From contig MU008200.1 of NCBI GenBank assembly GCA_010909165.1, positions 310,001-374,000 on the forward strand: a stretch of 64,000 nucleotides of DNA, given 5' to 3'. This document shows, one piece after another, positions 10,547 through 21,660 of the stretch (the stretch's first letter is position 1; each line of letters begins with the position of its first letter). A program made the position numbers and the translations under genes. The notes under the pieces were generated by a model. The model searched no databases. It was not told where the DNA came from and worked only from the letters and a program-made list of their open reading frames with translations. This DNA comes from Anthoceros angustus. Its lineage: Eukaryota; Streptophyta; Anthocerotopsida; Anthocerotales; Anthocerotaceae.

Positions 10547-12617
10547 TCAGCGCACCTGAGTTTGCCTTAATCCAATTAGCTCTCCACACTTCTCAAACTT
10601 GAACTTGCTCAAAGCCTTGGTCAAGAAATCTGCAGCCATATCCTCCATTTTGCAATACTCAAATGTAACCTCCAAGGATTTCACCCTTTCATGAACAAAG
10701 TGATGTTGGATATCAATATGCTTTGTCCTTGAGTGGTGCACGGGGTTCGTGATCAATGCCATGCTTCCCTGATTGTCACTTTGAAGAACAGTTGGCTGCA
10801 CTTGTTGATACCCAATTTCATCCATGAACATTCTCAACCAAATGGCTTCCTTTGTAGCTTGTGTGGATGCCATGTACTCAGCCTCCACTGTAGACATTGC
10901 AACAGTTGGTTGCTTTGAAAACTCAAGGTACATGTCATGTGTGCCTTTCAAGTACCTCATTATCCTCTTTACTGCAATCCGATGTGGCTTTCCAAGATTT
11001 TGTATATATTGGCTCACAACACCTACTAGAGCTTTCCCAAGATCTGGACGAGTTGCAACCATGGCAAACATCAAACTGCCCACTGCTTGTCTGTAAGGAT
11101 TGTTCTTCATCTCCTCTTCCTCGTGATTGCTTGCAGGACATTGGTCTTTGCTAAGCCTCATATCTAAACTGAGAGATGTTGCAATTGGCCTGCAATCAGT
11201 CATTCCAAAACGATCCAAGAGTTCCTCAATGTACTTTTGTTGTCCAAACTTGATTGTTCTCCTCACCCTGTCTCTAACCACTTGAATGCCAAGGCAATAT
11301 TTGAGCTCCCCTAAGTCCTTCATTTCAAATTGTCTTGACAACATCTCCTTTACCTCATTGATGGCATCTATAGACACGCTCAATAAAATGAGGTCATCCA
11401 CATATATGGCTAGAATAACCATAGATTGGAGAACTTTGGATGTGTAGATTCTCTCATTAGATGTGCACTGCTGATTAAGGAGGCATTGATCTTCTCATAC
11501 CAATCTCTAAACCCTTGCTGAATTCAATCCATAGAGAGCTTTCTTCAATTTGCACACCAAGCTCTCCTTGCCATTTTCGACATACCCTTCAGGTTGTTCC
11601 ATATAAATGTCCTCCTCCAAGTCTCCATTGAGAAATGTAGTATTTACATCCATTTGATGAATCTCCAAATCATCAATTGCTCCCACTTCAAGTAAAGTCT
11701 TTATTGACACAAATTTGGCCACTGGAGAAAAAGACTCATTGTAGTCAATGCCTTGTTCTTGGCTATGTCCCTTCACCACCAATCTTGCCTTATATCTCTC
11801 AATCTGACCACTAGAATCTCTTTTCATTCTAAACACCCATTTGCTCCCTATAGCATTCCTTCCTACAGGCAAGGAGGTTAATACCCAAGTGTCATTCTTC
11901 CTCAACGACTTCATCTCATCATCTATAGCTTCTTTCCATTGCTTTGCATCCTTCCCTTGTAGTGCTTCAGCTATCGTTCTTGGTTCCCTCCCGTATTCCC
12001 TAGCAATGGATGCAAACTCTGGTCCTTCTCTCCAATCTCTTGGTGGACGACGCCTGCTGTAGTGAGGGAGCAGCCACCTGCGGTGGCACCCTCGCCGGGC
12101 GGGCAGCCTCTGGCCGGGAAGGGAAGGAGAAGCGCGCCCAGCGGCGCCAGCCGCATCATCACCAGCTGGGTGGAAGGCGGATGGGCGGCGATGAGACCAC
12201 GCCCGTGGCCCCGGGCCTTGAGGGAGCTGGAAATTTCCCCCTTGTTGGATATCTCCTCGGAGGAAGAATTTCTTCTCTCAAGGGTTCTTCCTCATTGTTT
12301 TCCTCGCTAGGGATCATTTCATTCCCATCGAATGAAATCACGTCTTTTCCAATTGTTTCTTGAGGTATCACAACCTCATGAGCATCAACAATAGGAAATT
12401 TCTCGCTATCTATAGTCTCCGCCTCATCAAAAACCACATATTTACTTATGATGATGCGCCTAGATGCCTTGTCATACAATCTATAGGCCTTTCTATCAAT
12501 ATCATAGCCCACAAAAATGCACTCCAATGCTTTCCCTTCAAGCTTGCTCCTGACTTCGTTGGGTTTATGTGCAAAGGCTCTACACCCAAACACATGCAAG
12601 TGAGCAATAGAAGGCTT
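10547..12617 (-). pseudogene. Copia A pol, 3' half: integrase C-terminus, RT, RNase H
   Basis: Minus order: integrase C-terminal part (HVFGCRAFAHKPNEV, RLYDKASRRIIIS; 12620-12159), RT start (EAIDDEMKSLRKNDTWVLTSL, SKWVFRMKRD; 11914-11507), RT palm with catalytic YVDD (YVDDLILLS, near 11400), then RNase H (AEYMASTQATKEAIWL, ADFLTKAL) ending at 10547. Within RNase H the segment between YLEF and KQPTVAMSTVEAEY lacks the roughly 40-residue block with the first catalytic Asp (usually DADWAGD). The polyprotein would cut, copy and insert element DNA; here it is broken by frameshifts. The 5' half of the same element lies at 25121-26418, past a 12.5-kb insertion in integrase. Confidence 0.9.
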
Positions 12618-12885
12618 TGTTGCGCAATGGCCGCATAGTTGCATGCTGGCCAGTCTAATCTGCAGGATCACTCAACTGCAGCAAGCAAAAATCAGTCCTT
12701 GGCCTTTGGCCAAAAGAACTACAAAGTTCCTGGCCTATGGCCAAGGAACAAGGGCAGAGGGAGGCATAAGTAGCCTCTGGGCCGCAAACAGCCCCCCTGG
12801 AAAATCTGGGGGTGAAGACCCACAGCTTTTCCACATCAAAATTGTCAGCTACAATCCAGCAGCTAAAAACACAACTGACCAAAGA
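12618..12885 (-). repeat. Presumed 3' LTR segment of the methyltransferase gypsy
   Basis: Minus strand from TGTGTTTTTAGCTGCTGG to GCGCAACA, ending at the break in copia integrase. Contains small inverted motifs GGCCATAGGCC and GGCCAAAGGCC. Its start is also carried along in the triplicated 240-bp repeat. No matching 5' copy was found near 25 kb, so 'LTR' is inferred from position and TG..CA ends. Confidence 0.45.
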
Positions 12886-13555
12886 CCAAACCACCCTTTC
12901 TGCAGTCGCTCTACAGGTGTGAGGCTAGGGGGAGGATCTGCGTCACTCTCTAAGTCCTCATCATCCGGCTCCTCGACAAGTTCGGGCTTGATCTCCTCAG
13001 GCTTGACTCCAAGTGCAGCAAATCTGTCAAAAATTGGACTCTGTCGCTGCAAACAGCCCCCCTGGAAAATCTGGGGGTGAAGACCCACAGCTTTTCCACA
13101 TCAAAATTGTCAGCTACAATCCAGCAGCTAAAAACACAACGACCAAAGACCAAACCACCCTTTACCAGCCGCCTGCAGTGTGAGGCTAGGGGAGGATCTG
13201 CGTCACTCTCTAAGTCCTCATCATCCGGCTCCTCGACAAGTTCGGGCTTGATCTCCTCAGGCTTGACTCCAAGTGCAGCAAAATCATCAAAATTGGACTC
13301 ATGCTGCAACAGTTTCTGAAAATCTGGGGTGAAGACCCACAGCTTTCCACATCAAAATTGTCGGCTACAATCCAAAGCAGCTAAAAACACAACGACCAAA
13401 GACCAAACCACCCTTTCTCAGCCTGCAGTGTGAGGCTAGGGGAGGATCTGCGTCACTCTAAGTCCTCATCATCCGGCTCCTCGACAAGTTCGGGCTTGAT
13501 CTCCTCAGGCTTGACTCCAAGTGCAGCAAATCTGTCAAAAATTGGACTCTGTCAC
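12780..13555 (-). repeat. 240-bp tandem triplication at the element's 3' end
   Basis: Three copies (about 12790-13045, 13050-13290, 13320-13550) each carry an acidic coding end (ALGVKPEEIKPELVEEPDDE) followed by the start of the putative LTR (GCTGGATTGTAGCTGAC). Copies differ mainly by short gaps around CAG/CTG. It could be tandem duplication or an assembly effect. Confidence 0.85.
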
Positions 13556-14261
13556 TGCAGCCAGTCCTCCTGTTCTGGGTAGTCAAAAATAGTCTTGGGG
13601 CAACGAAATATCATGTGTGGTGGTGCAAGCTTTCGCAGCAACCGAAATGCCTTCCTGTCTGCTGAATCCCATGTTGTTTGCTCAAGGTAGGGAATCTTCA
13701 GCTTATCAGTGACACGATAGAACTGCCTGGGCCATCCCACAATAGTGTGGCCCGTCTTGAGATGATGGAAAAATAGTAACCAGTCTTTCAAGTAAACTAA
13801 CCTTTCTGGTACCCTGTCTTCCCACATAATCAGCTCCTTGGGCAGCCTCAAGCCATCGAATACTTGGTGCATGAAAAAGTGATGTTGCAACTTGTGCCAA
13901 GCACCTTCACATAGGCTGTCCATTTCCAGGGCATGGCCTGGAGTCCTCTTCTTTGCAACTCAAATAGATCACGGTGATCTGTGGGGTAGAACTCCACTCG
14001 ACACAGCTCATGATGTGTCTCTACGTACAGAAGGAATTCACCAAGCTCCCTGAAGTTCACTGGAGGGATTCCCCTCTCAAGCTGATACGCCCGCTGCAGA
14101 GGACGATCCCACTTGCATGCGCCCTCCTCATCCAGGAACTGAGGTATGGCGCGTGCTGGAGGGTGCTGCACCAGGTTGCAACACTTGCATACCTTGGGTG
14201 GCACTACCTCAAGAACAGCACCTGGACGCTGTTCCATATGTAGCTCATAACTGTTGTGCAT
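13552..14261 (-). CDS. Unrecognised C-terminal domain of the methyltransferase gypsy
   Basis: Two overlapping minus frames (14261-13848 and 13923-13552) read as one protein with a shift near 13900. The first half has a Cys pair (VCKCCNLVQHPPARAIPQFL) then WDRPLQRAYQLERGIPPVNF. The second has VFDGLRLPKELIMWEDRVPE, TGHTIVGWPRQFYRVTDKLK and PPHMIFRCPKTIFDYPEQED. No domain I know. It is Trp/Pro/aromatic-rich, so probably folded and not linker. It lies downstream of integrase, PHD and AT-hook, so it may be an accessory chromatin or nucleic-acid binding part. Function unknown. Confidence 0.5.
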
Positions 14262-14522
14262 CCTAAGAGGAAACCGACCTCGCCTCGATTCCGAGCCTGT
14301 GCCTCGGTACCGCTACTCCTCAGCCGCCACTTCACAACTGCTCCTCTGGTATGCCTGGGTTCTGGGCATTTTCCCCCCGAGTCACAGGCTTCCGCCTCCC
14401 ACGCTCAAAGTCGGTCAGCCTCCATATGCAGCTCATAACGCTGTGCATCTGTAAGAGGAAACCGACTCCCCGCTGATTCCGAGCCTCAGGCTTGATCTCC
14501 TCGGGCTTGATCTCCTCAGCCG

Positions 14523-15192
14523 TCACACTTCACGAATCGCAGTGCTGCTCCTGGTATGCCTGGGTTCTGGGGCATTTTCCCTGTCCCGAGCTCGCTGTGC
14601 TTCTCGCCTCCCACGCTCAAAGCTGCGCTGGTCAGCCTCCATATGCTCTTCAGCTGGCCGCTGCTTCTTGGGTCTCCCCCTCTTGCGCTTGGGGTTTTTA
14701 GGCACAACTACCGCTGCACCTTCCTCACTAATTGGCGCTAGGGCTTCTGTGGTGTGCCTCCGCTTCTGCATATGGCTGGCCAACCGGGCCATCCAGCTCA
14801 GCAAGACTCTCCACATAGTCCAGAAGAGTTAACACTTGCCTGCATTCCAGCCGAGCCCCCAGCTGAGGATGACTCTCCAGCTGGCCGCGACCCTTTGGCA
14901 TCGTGCTTTCTTCCACATTGCTTGCTTGGCCACGGAATTCCACAGAAACCGGGCAACTACCGCTGCACCTTCCTCACTAATTGGCGCTAGGGCTTCTGTG
15001 GTGTGCCTCCGCTTCTGCATATGGCTGGCCAACCGGGCCATCCAGCTCAGCAAGACTCTCCACATAGTCTGTAGAAGAGTTAACACTTGCTCTGTGACGG
15101 TCGAGCCCCCCAGCTGAGGATGACTCCTCCAGCTGCGCTGAAGCTGACCCTTTGGCATCGTGCTTTCTTCCACATTGCTTGCTTGGCGTCAC
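14523..15192 (-). CDS. AT-hook and linker of the element's C-terminal extension, partly duplicated
   Basis: Minus frame 14816-14523 has LAPISEEGAAVVVPKN followed by PKRKRGRPKKQ, a textbook AT-hook (K/R-x-x-GRP flanked by basic residues) that binds the minor groove of AT-rich DNA. Then comes an acidic/basic charged helix region (HMEADQRSFERGRREAQRAR). The part before the hook (VLLSWMARLASHMQKRRHTT) recurs at 15173-14977, so a segment of about 240 bp is duplicated. Presumably a chromatin-tethering tail behind the PHD finger. Confidence 0.6.
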
Positions 15193-15629
15193 GGAATTCC
15201 ACAGAGAAACTGGGCAACTACTGCAGCCACAAATTGGTAAGCGATACTTGTGAAGAGCACTCTCCTAGAATAGCAGCCTTCTCATGAGCTGCCTCGATAG
15301 TGTTCCTATCCCCGCAATAGAAATTTCGTCCAAGATACGCCTCCGCACGAATTCTTCTCTTCTGCAACTCACGCCTGCATTCCTCGCTCCAATTTGGATT
15401 CCGTCTATGTTGGGCCTCGGCAGCTACTTAACTCACCGAGAACCGCCTCAGATAGAGTTGAGCTGCTACCTTGCTTGACTCCAACCATGCTCCAATCCAG
15501 TCCCCGGCCTCTCTTCATGTACCCACTCCGACACGAGTTGAGCTAGAGTTTTACTCTCCAACTGCTCGGCATAGTACTTCTTCATCATTACTCTCAACAA
15601 CTAGAGCCACATGCAAGGCACTTGTTGAA

Positions 15630-15863
15630 TCACAGTTGTTCACATAACCAATCCCTTCCTCGGATATCCTCTAGTGCAGGTGTGAGACTGAAAATGTGAT
15701 AGCCTCTGTTGCACCTGACACATAAGAGCATAAGCTCTTTATCCGTGGTGTGCCCACATACCTCACAGGGCAAGTCTGCTAGTGGCACCCACGTTTGAGG
15801 AACAATCCTCACATCAAGATTTGGCAAGCGATATGGAGCTAAATGTTTCATATGCTCTTGCAC
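15630..15863 (-). CDS. PHD finger downstream of gypsy integrase (intact-looking copy)
   Basis: Reads LDVRIVPQTWVPLADLPCEV, then CGHTTDKELMLLCVRCNRGY, then HIFSLTPALEDIRGRDWLC. This is the PHD pattern Cys-x2-Cys...MLLC-x2-C-x-x-G-Y-H-x(n)-L-x-P-x-L...D-W-x-C, with one expected Cys read as Ser (HIFS for HxxC) and the last Cys of the pair not seen. PHD fingers read histone H3 tails, often H3K4 methylation state. The preceding block (RLILRVVNVGEQGVVELEG at about 15940-15880) is the beta-barrel-like end of a gypsy integrase, so the finger takes the place a chromodomain holds in chromoviruses. Confidence 0.75.
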   Translation of the reverse strand: MQEHMKHLAPYRLPNLDVRIVPQTWVPLADLPCEVCGHTTDKELMLLCVRCNRGYHIFSLTPALEDIRGRDWLCEQL

Positions 15864-15869
15864 CTTCTG

Positions 15870-17162
15870 CCATCTCGTCCTTCGAGTTCCACTACTCCTT
15901 GCTCACCCACATTCACCACCCTGAGAATCAACCTACCATTGACATCTAATGTGCTGGTCGTGTTGTAGGTACACATAATCTCGTGCGAATTTCTCGGCCT
16001 TGGGCTTCCATGAGCCCCTGTGTGAGCATATCTCAAGTCTTTGTGCCGCAGTAATCGCAAGATTGTCCATAGCCATGGGCGAATCGAAACTCTAGCTTGC
16101 ACTTGCTCGTGATTTGAGCCCCCAGCTGAGGATGACTCCTCCACAAGAGCGACCGCCTTTGGTGGCTTTCTTCCACATTGCTTGCTTGGCGTCCATTCCC
16201 AGAGAAATCGGGCAACTCACGCAGCCACAAATTGGTAAGCGATACTTGTGAAGAGCACTCTCCTAGAATAGCAGCCTTCTCATGAGCTGCCTCGATAGTG
16301 TTCCTATCCCTGGCAATAAGGAATTCTGCTGTCAAGATACGCTCCGCACGAATTCTTCTCTTCTGCAACTCACGCCTGGCATTCCTGCTCCAATTTGGAT
16401 TCATGTCTGTTGGCCTGCAGCTACTTAACTCACTGAGAACTGCTCTGTATAGAGTTGAGCTGCTACCTTGCTTGGACTCCAACCATGCTCCGAATTCTCC
16501 AGTCCCGCTCTCTTCTTCATGTACCCACTCCGACACGAGTTGAGCTAGAGTTTTACTCTCCAACTCCTGTTCGGGTACAGAAAGTACTTCTTCATCATTA
16601 CTCTCAACAACTAGAGCCACAGCTGCAAGCAGACTTGTTGAATCACAGTGTTCACATAACCAATCCCTTTCCAGGATATCCTCTAGTGCAGGTGTGAGGC
16701 CAGGAAAAATATGATAGCCTCATAAGAGCATAAGCTCTTCATCCGTGGTGTGCCCACATACACATGTGGCAAGTCATGGTAGTGGCACGTTTGAGGAACA
16801 ATCCTCACATCAAGATTGAGCGATATGGAGCTAAATGTTTCATATGCTCCTTGCATACGCCATCCGTCCTTGAGTTCCACTACTCCTTGCTCACCCACAT
16901 TTACCACCACGAGAATCAACCTACCGGTTGACATCTAATGTCTTTGGCTGTGCATGTTGTACATAATCTCAGTGCGAATTTCCGGCCTTGGGCTTCCATG
17001 AGCCCCCAGCGTGTGAGCATATCTCAAATGTCTGTTGTGCAATGCAAGATTGTCCATAGCCATGGGCGGAATCCTTGAACATTTACACTCTGGCACTTCT
17101 AAGCATGCCTCCATATTCCTACTCCAGGTGAGTAGAATATTTGTCTGCACCACATTGGGCAA
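15870..17162 (-). repeat. Tandem duplication of about 1 kb covering integrase end, PHD and spacer
   Basis: The block integrase tail + PHD + acidic spacer appears twice on the minus strand: 17162-16150 and 16144-15190. Shared landmarks are RYAHT-GAHGSPRP, NVGEQGVVEL, LNLDVRIVPQT, then the spacer EEVLSVPEQELESKTLAQLV..RNARRELQKRRIRAERIL. In the 17-16.7 kb copy the PHD cysteine region is shortened (16683-16780) and out of frame, whereas the 15.7 kb copy is readable. Confidence 0.75.
16150..16620 (-). CDS. Acidic/basic spacer after the PHD finger
   Basis: Frame 16620-16033 gives ESNDEEVLSVPEQELESKTL, SEWVHEEESGTGEFGAWLES and RNARRELQKRRIRAERILTA, then FSGNGRQASNVEES. Charged and mostly helical in appearance, with no named domain. 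A damaged second copy lies at 15600-15190. Part of the C-terminal extension of the methyltransferase gypsy. Confidence 0.55.
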
Positions 17163-17880
17163 AGCGCATTCCCAACAACAAAAAAGTAAGGATCAAACTT
17201 CCTCGCACACTCTATAACCCAACACAATATAGGAAGTAATTCATCCGGATGCATTTCGAGATCCTTGAATGTCTCGAACCAACCTTCTCCGCCAAACCAT
17301 CGCTTGAGGATGATCCTAGATGTCCTCCCCGTGATCAATCAAACTTCGCCCAAAGAACGCTCCGAATTCCCTTGCCTTGATCGTGAGCACCTCCGCAACT
17401 TCCACTACTACACACGCAAAGGCTCACTGGTGTAATATGAGGTTCTTGAGGCGTAAATGCTACCTCCACCCACTTGGAGAAGTGCTCAATCATCACCATA
17501 CGGATTTGATTTCCTTGCTTTGTCAATGGCCGCATCAAGTCCACCGACCACCTAAAACAAACCTCGGATTGGTAAAGAGTGTAACACAACATCTTGTGTG
17601 TTAAACTAGCCTTCACTGCATCACATGCTGCGCAACTAGCCACCACTCTTTCCACATCTGCATACATGCCGGACCAGAAATATGTGGTCTTCAACATGTG
17701 GTGTGTCCTTTTACACCAAAGTGACCTAGTGTTTCATGCACTTTAATCACAATCCCTGTCCTTTCTTCAGGACTTGGCACCTTCTTTACAACCTCTCCTT
17801 CCTGCAGCAGCAGTTCTCCATCCTGCCATGAGTATCTGGCCACTCGCCTTCGCAGTTTGGCCACGGTGACCGACATTAGG
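17099..17880 (-). pseudogene. Gypsy integrase of the methyltransferase element
   Basis: Zinc-binding N-terminus HETLGHFGVKGHTT..YFWSGMYADV..CAACDAVK (H-x-H...C-x2-C, 17760-17600), then the catalytic core start (CFRWSVDLMRPLTKQG, SKWVEVAF; 17590-17470). The core's second Asp and Glu lie in a frame-shifted stretch (17400-17290) and cannot be read with confidence. Catalyses strand transfer of element DNA into the chromosome in intact relatives. Followed by the integrase tail and PHD block. Confidence 0.8.
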
Positions 17881-17889
17881 TAATGCGGC

Positions 17890-18616
17890 CTAGCAACCGC
17901 AACGCTTGTGATGCCTCAGATGTCCCCGATGACTCCAAGATCCGGCCTCCTCCTGCTCACCTTCGATCGCCATGAGTGCCATGAAACTGCTGGGCACATT
18001 TTCCATGTGTCCCAAATCTTGTCGCTCGGTCATCGTCAAGATTTCTGGATTCCTACTCAAACCATCTGCATTGTGCACTATGCACGATTTCCATGTCATA
18101 TTCGAATTGCCCACCGGCCGCTTTCCCACTCAACTTCATGTTGGTCATGAGCCAATGAAGTGGTTGATGATCCGTCACCTGGAAACGCCTTCAAATAGAT
18201 AAAAAAACATCGCCCATATTGCAAAGAAGACACTCTCCTTCATATGAGGAGTAGTTTACCGCAATTGTTGGATCGGCTTGCATAAGCCACAACTCGCTCC
18301 ATTCCTTCTCGCCACGTGATGATCGCTCCTATCCTCGCAATACTCCAATCAGATACGTAATAAAACGGCTTCTCAAAGTCCGGTCTATCAAGATGGGCTT
18401 CTCGACCAATTGATCCCTTAGATCTTGGCTAGCTCTTCTTGATCCCATTTCCAAGTTACCTCCTTCTTCAAAGATCTCATACAAGGGTTTGCATGTGGGC
18501 GGGTCTTTCATAAACCTCCTGTAGTAGTCTACTAACCCTAGAAATGCTCTAAGAGCTGCCACATTCTTGGGCCTAGGCATCTGCATCACGGCCTGCACCT
18601 TAGCCAATTGCGGCAT
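17890..18616 (-). pseudogene. RT connection and RNase H, methyltransferase gypsy
   Basis: 18616-18329 reads NVAALRAFLGLVDYYRRFMK, the thumb/connection found after gypsy RT. Degraded RNase H follows, with DHQPL-like and HNADGLSRNPEILTM (18060-18020), the usual end of gypsy RNase H before integrase. RNase H removes the RNA template during reverse transcription. Several frameshifts. Confidence 0.75.
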
Positions 18617-18619
18617 GAT

Positions 18620-19390
18620 TCCTTCGGGTACAATCTCATGTCCAAGATACTAAATCTGCTTGAATGCAAACTTGCACTTTTTCAAATCAGCTTTCAAGCC
18701 TGATTTGGACAGTCTTTGTAGCAGAGTCTCCAGATGATCCATGTGTTCCTCGATGGTGTGGGTGAAAACCAAGATGTCATCAATGTAACAACGCAAACGG
18801 CGATCCTGCTCCAAGTCCGCAATGGAAATATATGGAAGCATTTTTCAGCCCAAGGGCATAGTCTCCCATTCCCAAAGCTGATCCTTTCCCCAAAAGCCGC
18901 TTTTGCTCTTGTCTTGCTCCTCAATCACAATCGATTGAAACTCGAAATCCAAAGTGGTAAAGTACTTTGCCTTACCAATTGCATCAAAATCTCATGGAGT
19001 AGGCATGGGATACCGCTCCATCAACGCCACTCGTGAGAGGTCGATAGTCCCCACATTCGCCTATCTTTCCACTCGCCATTTTCGTCCTTCTTCGGGAGGA
19101 GCGAAGATATTGAGCTTGATTTCGAATCAATCCCGCTCAAGCTCGACAACGCTTGTCCACAATTTCCCACTGGACTCAACCTATGCCTTCTCCTCAAGAT
19201 AGGCTCGAGCTAGTGGTAACAATCTTGAACTTGATCTTTTCGCACCTCCTAGCTCATTCCACCGAATGCAAAAGCACCTCTGTTTTCTCGAGCATGTCGA
19301 TGATCTTTGCTTGTCCTCCGGATCGACATCTTCATCAATCTTCCGACGTGAACCTCCTTGGTGACACTCTTGGTTACAAAACTGCTCCAA
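18620..19390 (-). pseudogene. Gypsy reverse transcriptase, methyltransferase element
   Basis: Landmarks in three frames: KKDE-GEWKD and CGDYRPL (about 19100-19030), AKYFTTLDFE (18965-18935), AKAAFGE (18900-18880) and the catalytic YIDDILVFTHTIEEHMDHLE (18790-18730). The two catalytic Asp of Y-x-DD are present. Frameshifts separate the blocks. Confidence 0.82.
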
Positions 19391-19449
19391 GCAGCCATGC
19401 CAAACATGTCTTGGGTTCCTTCCCTTTCATCCGCCCGCTTTTATCTTCT

Positions 19450-20860
19450 CGCTAGCGCAAGTGATGGCTCTTCTTCCCTTCACCTCCTGCCAACTGAAAT
19501 GCCAATCCAGTACTCACTAACCACCTTAAGTTGTATAGATCGAATGCCTGTCCCAGCAACTTGTGTTTGGACGCCTCACTCACACCCATGGTCTGCGTAC
19601 TCTTCTTGGCAAACCCCATGGCTTGTTCGCGTTCCTCAACATTGAGCTCTCCTAGCTCCTCTCCCTTTGAGTCTAGGATCATGCCATCTCCTCCTCGCCT
19701 GAATGCGTAGGATTGTGGCGTACTTACCAAAGTCGGCCATGCCCTCCTAGCTTCACCAACTCTGTTCACTGGATAAAACGGAAGTTTGTCCATCTTCTTG
19801 ACTTCTTTGAGTACCTTCCGTGATTTCACACGCCTTCCGTGGTGGAACCATGAGTTTTCTGTGTTGCCTCAGAGTCTCAAGTCCTGCAACATTGGTCCAA
19901 TAATTGCGAATCGTGTGCGTAAGAGCCACACCGCAAAGATCAATAACCAACTCATTGCGAACCATGATCGGACCTCCTCATACATGTTACGCCGGACGCT
20001 TGTCCAAAGCTCCACACACCCAAGATGTACCAAAGATCCGGGATTCACAAGTTGAACCTCCTCGACAACTCGAACCTCGCAGCAAGGGAAACACCTTCGC
20101 CTTTTCCTCTTCCTGCTACTGAGAAAGTTTTACATTCCCATCCTGCGATGATCATATCCATCGGACAGACAGCTTGCACTGCTTCCTTCCCACAAGCTTC
20201 GATCCGTGGTAGCTGCTCGACAACCTCTCACTGCGTCTTCTCTTAGAGATGGAAATAATTGCGAATCACATGTGCATAAGAACCGCACCATCAATAACCA
20301 ACTCATTGCGAACCATGATCGGACCTCCTCATACAATGCTCTAACGGCTGACCCTTGTCCAACGCTCCACACGTTTTCCAATGTATAGCATCTACAGGGT
20401 TCACAAGTTGAACCTCCCTGACCAGCGCAACCTCGGACAAGGAAACTTCGCCTTTTCCTCTTCTTGCTTGAGAAGGTTTTACCTCCCATCCTGCGATGAT
20501 CATATCCCTTTGGACGGGGCGGAGTTGCATTCTTTCCCGAGCTTGAGATGGGGTAGCTACTCGACAACCTCTCACTGCGTCTTCTCTTAGAGATGGAAAT
20601 AACTTGCACAACCCGAGAATTCGATTTCGCCACGACTCTAGCCTTCTCGTCCTTCTCCACATGTGTAGCCGCAAACCTTGATGCCACATTGAAGCACCGC
20701 CCAATCCACCGATTCTCGAGCACAATTCAAGTGAATTCCTTGAGCTTGCTCTCCATCGCACTACAATCATTGATTCGCCTTCCCTCCGCCTTGGCGGGCT
20801 TCATGTTTGTATGGATCTCTCGGACATGTGTCTGAGATTCCACAGGCGATTCTCCTTTCG
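19450..20860 (-). pseudogene. Cytosine-C5 DNA methyltransferase-like domain inside the gypsy polyprotein
   Basis: Lies between protease and RT on the minus strand. Motifs in order: an SAM-binding-end-like block (VASRFAATHVEK, about 20690-20655); motif IV DMIIAGWECKTFS.AGRGKG (Cys codon 20132-20134; an earlier copy near 20490 reads GWEVK); motif VI YTLENV (about 20375); motif VIII GVALTHTIRNYWTN (19940-19890); motif IX LNVEEREQAMGF (about 19640-19600); motif X KLLGQAFDL (about 19560-19530). In the family these bind S-adenosylmethionine, attack C6 of cytosine (Cys of PCQ) and recognise target DNA. Here PC is EC. A segment of about 330 bp holding motifs IV-VIII is duplicated in tandem. Frameshifts make this copy inactive as written, but the order of motifs is hard to explain otherwise. 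Confidence 0.75.
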
Positions 20861-21079
20861 CTGATTTTCTCGAACCCTTGCCTCCTCAAGGTGCTCGAGG
20901 CAATCTTCAGCACTCCCTTCCGCCTCTGGTTTCGTGCTTCCCGAGAGGACAACTCCTCTGTCTCCTCCCACATCTCGTGCCTGTGCTCAATTTGAGCCTT
21001 TGGAAGCCATCTATCTCCATCGCTTGCCGCTCCTTCACCTATCGCTCCTTCTGCCACTTTTGCTCATGTTCAGAGGAAT

Positions 21080-21660
21080 AGTCGCAATTCGCGAGAAATC
21101 CCCTTGCTTCCACAGTGGTCGATAGAAGGCTTCTTCATATATTGGATCAACTCCCATGGCAGGACCATGTGTAGCATCCGCCCCTAACAACACATCATAG
21201 GACGTGGCACGTCACCAATCGACCTCCATTGTGGTTGCATCCTCTCGGCTGGCTTCAACTCGATCTTGATCGGTTGGTCATCCCATCACCATTTCCTTCG
21301 CTCGCGAAGTAGTGATGCTCATCGCTTGGTACCAGCTTGTCGCCATATAGCTTGAGAGCAGCTGCACGAGCTCCCAACAATCGGATCTGCTCCGATCCAC
21401 CAAAGACATTGATCGCAAATCCAAAGGTAATCTCGGTTTTGTCAATCATGGCAACACCTCCTTTACCTCAACGTTCAGGCTTTAGATGGTCTCCTCGCAG
21501 GCACATCAGGCTACGAACTGGACTCTTTCCTGATCCATTCTCTCATGATCTTCTTGAAATGTGAACTCTTGAGTCCAAGCTCCAGCAAATTGACCACAGG
21601 AACTTCCATGGCCTTCTCCAACAGTGCTTCCACATCCACCTCCGGGTTAGAAGCAGCCTA
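21080..21660 (-). pseudogene. Gypsy aspartic protease region, methyltransferase element
   Basis: Minus strand: lead-in VPVVNLLELG (about 21610), a MID..INVFGGSEQIRLLG stretch (21449-21380) at the expected active-site position but without a clean D-S/T-G, and YDVLLGAD (about 21200), the beta-hairpin that ends the retropepsin fold, followed by FYRPLWKQGDFSR. The protease releases gag and pol products. Broken frames. Confidence 0.6.
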
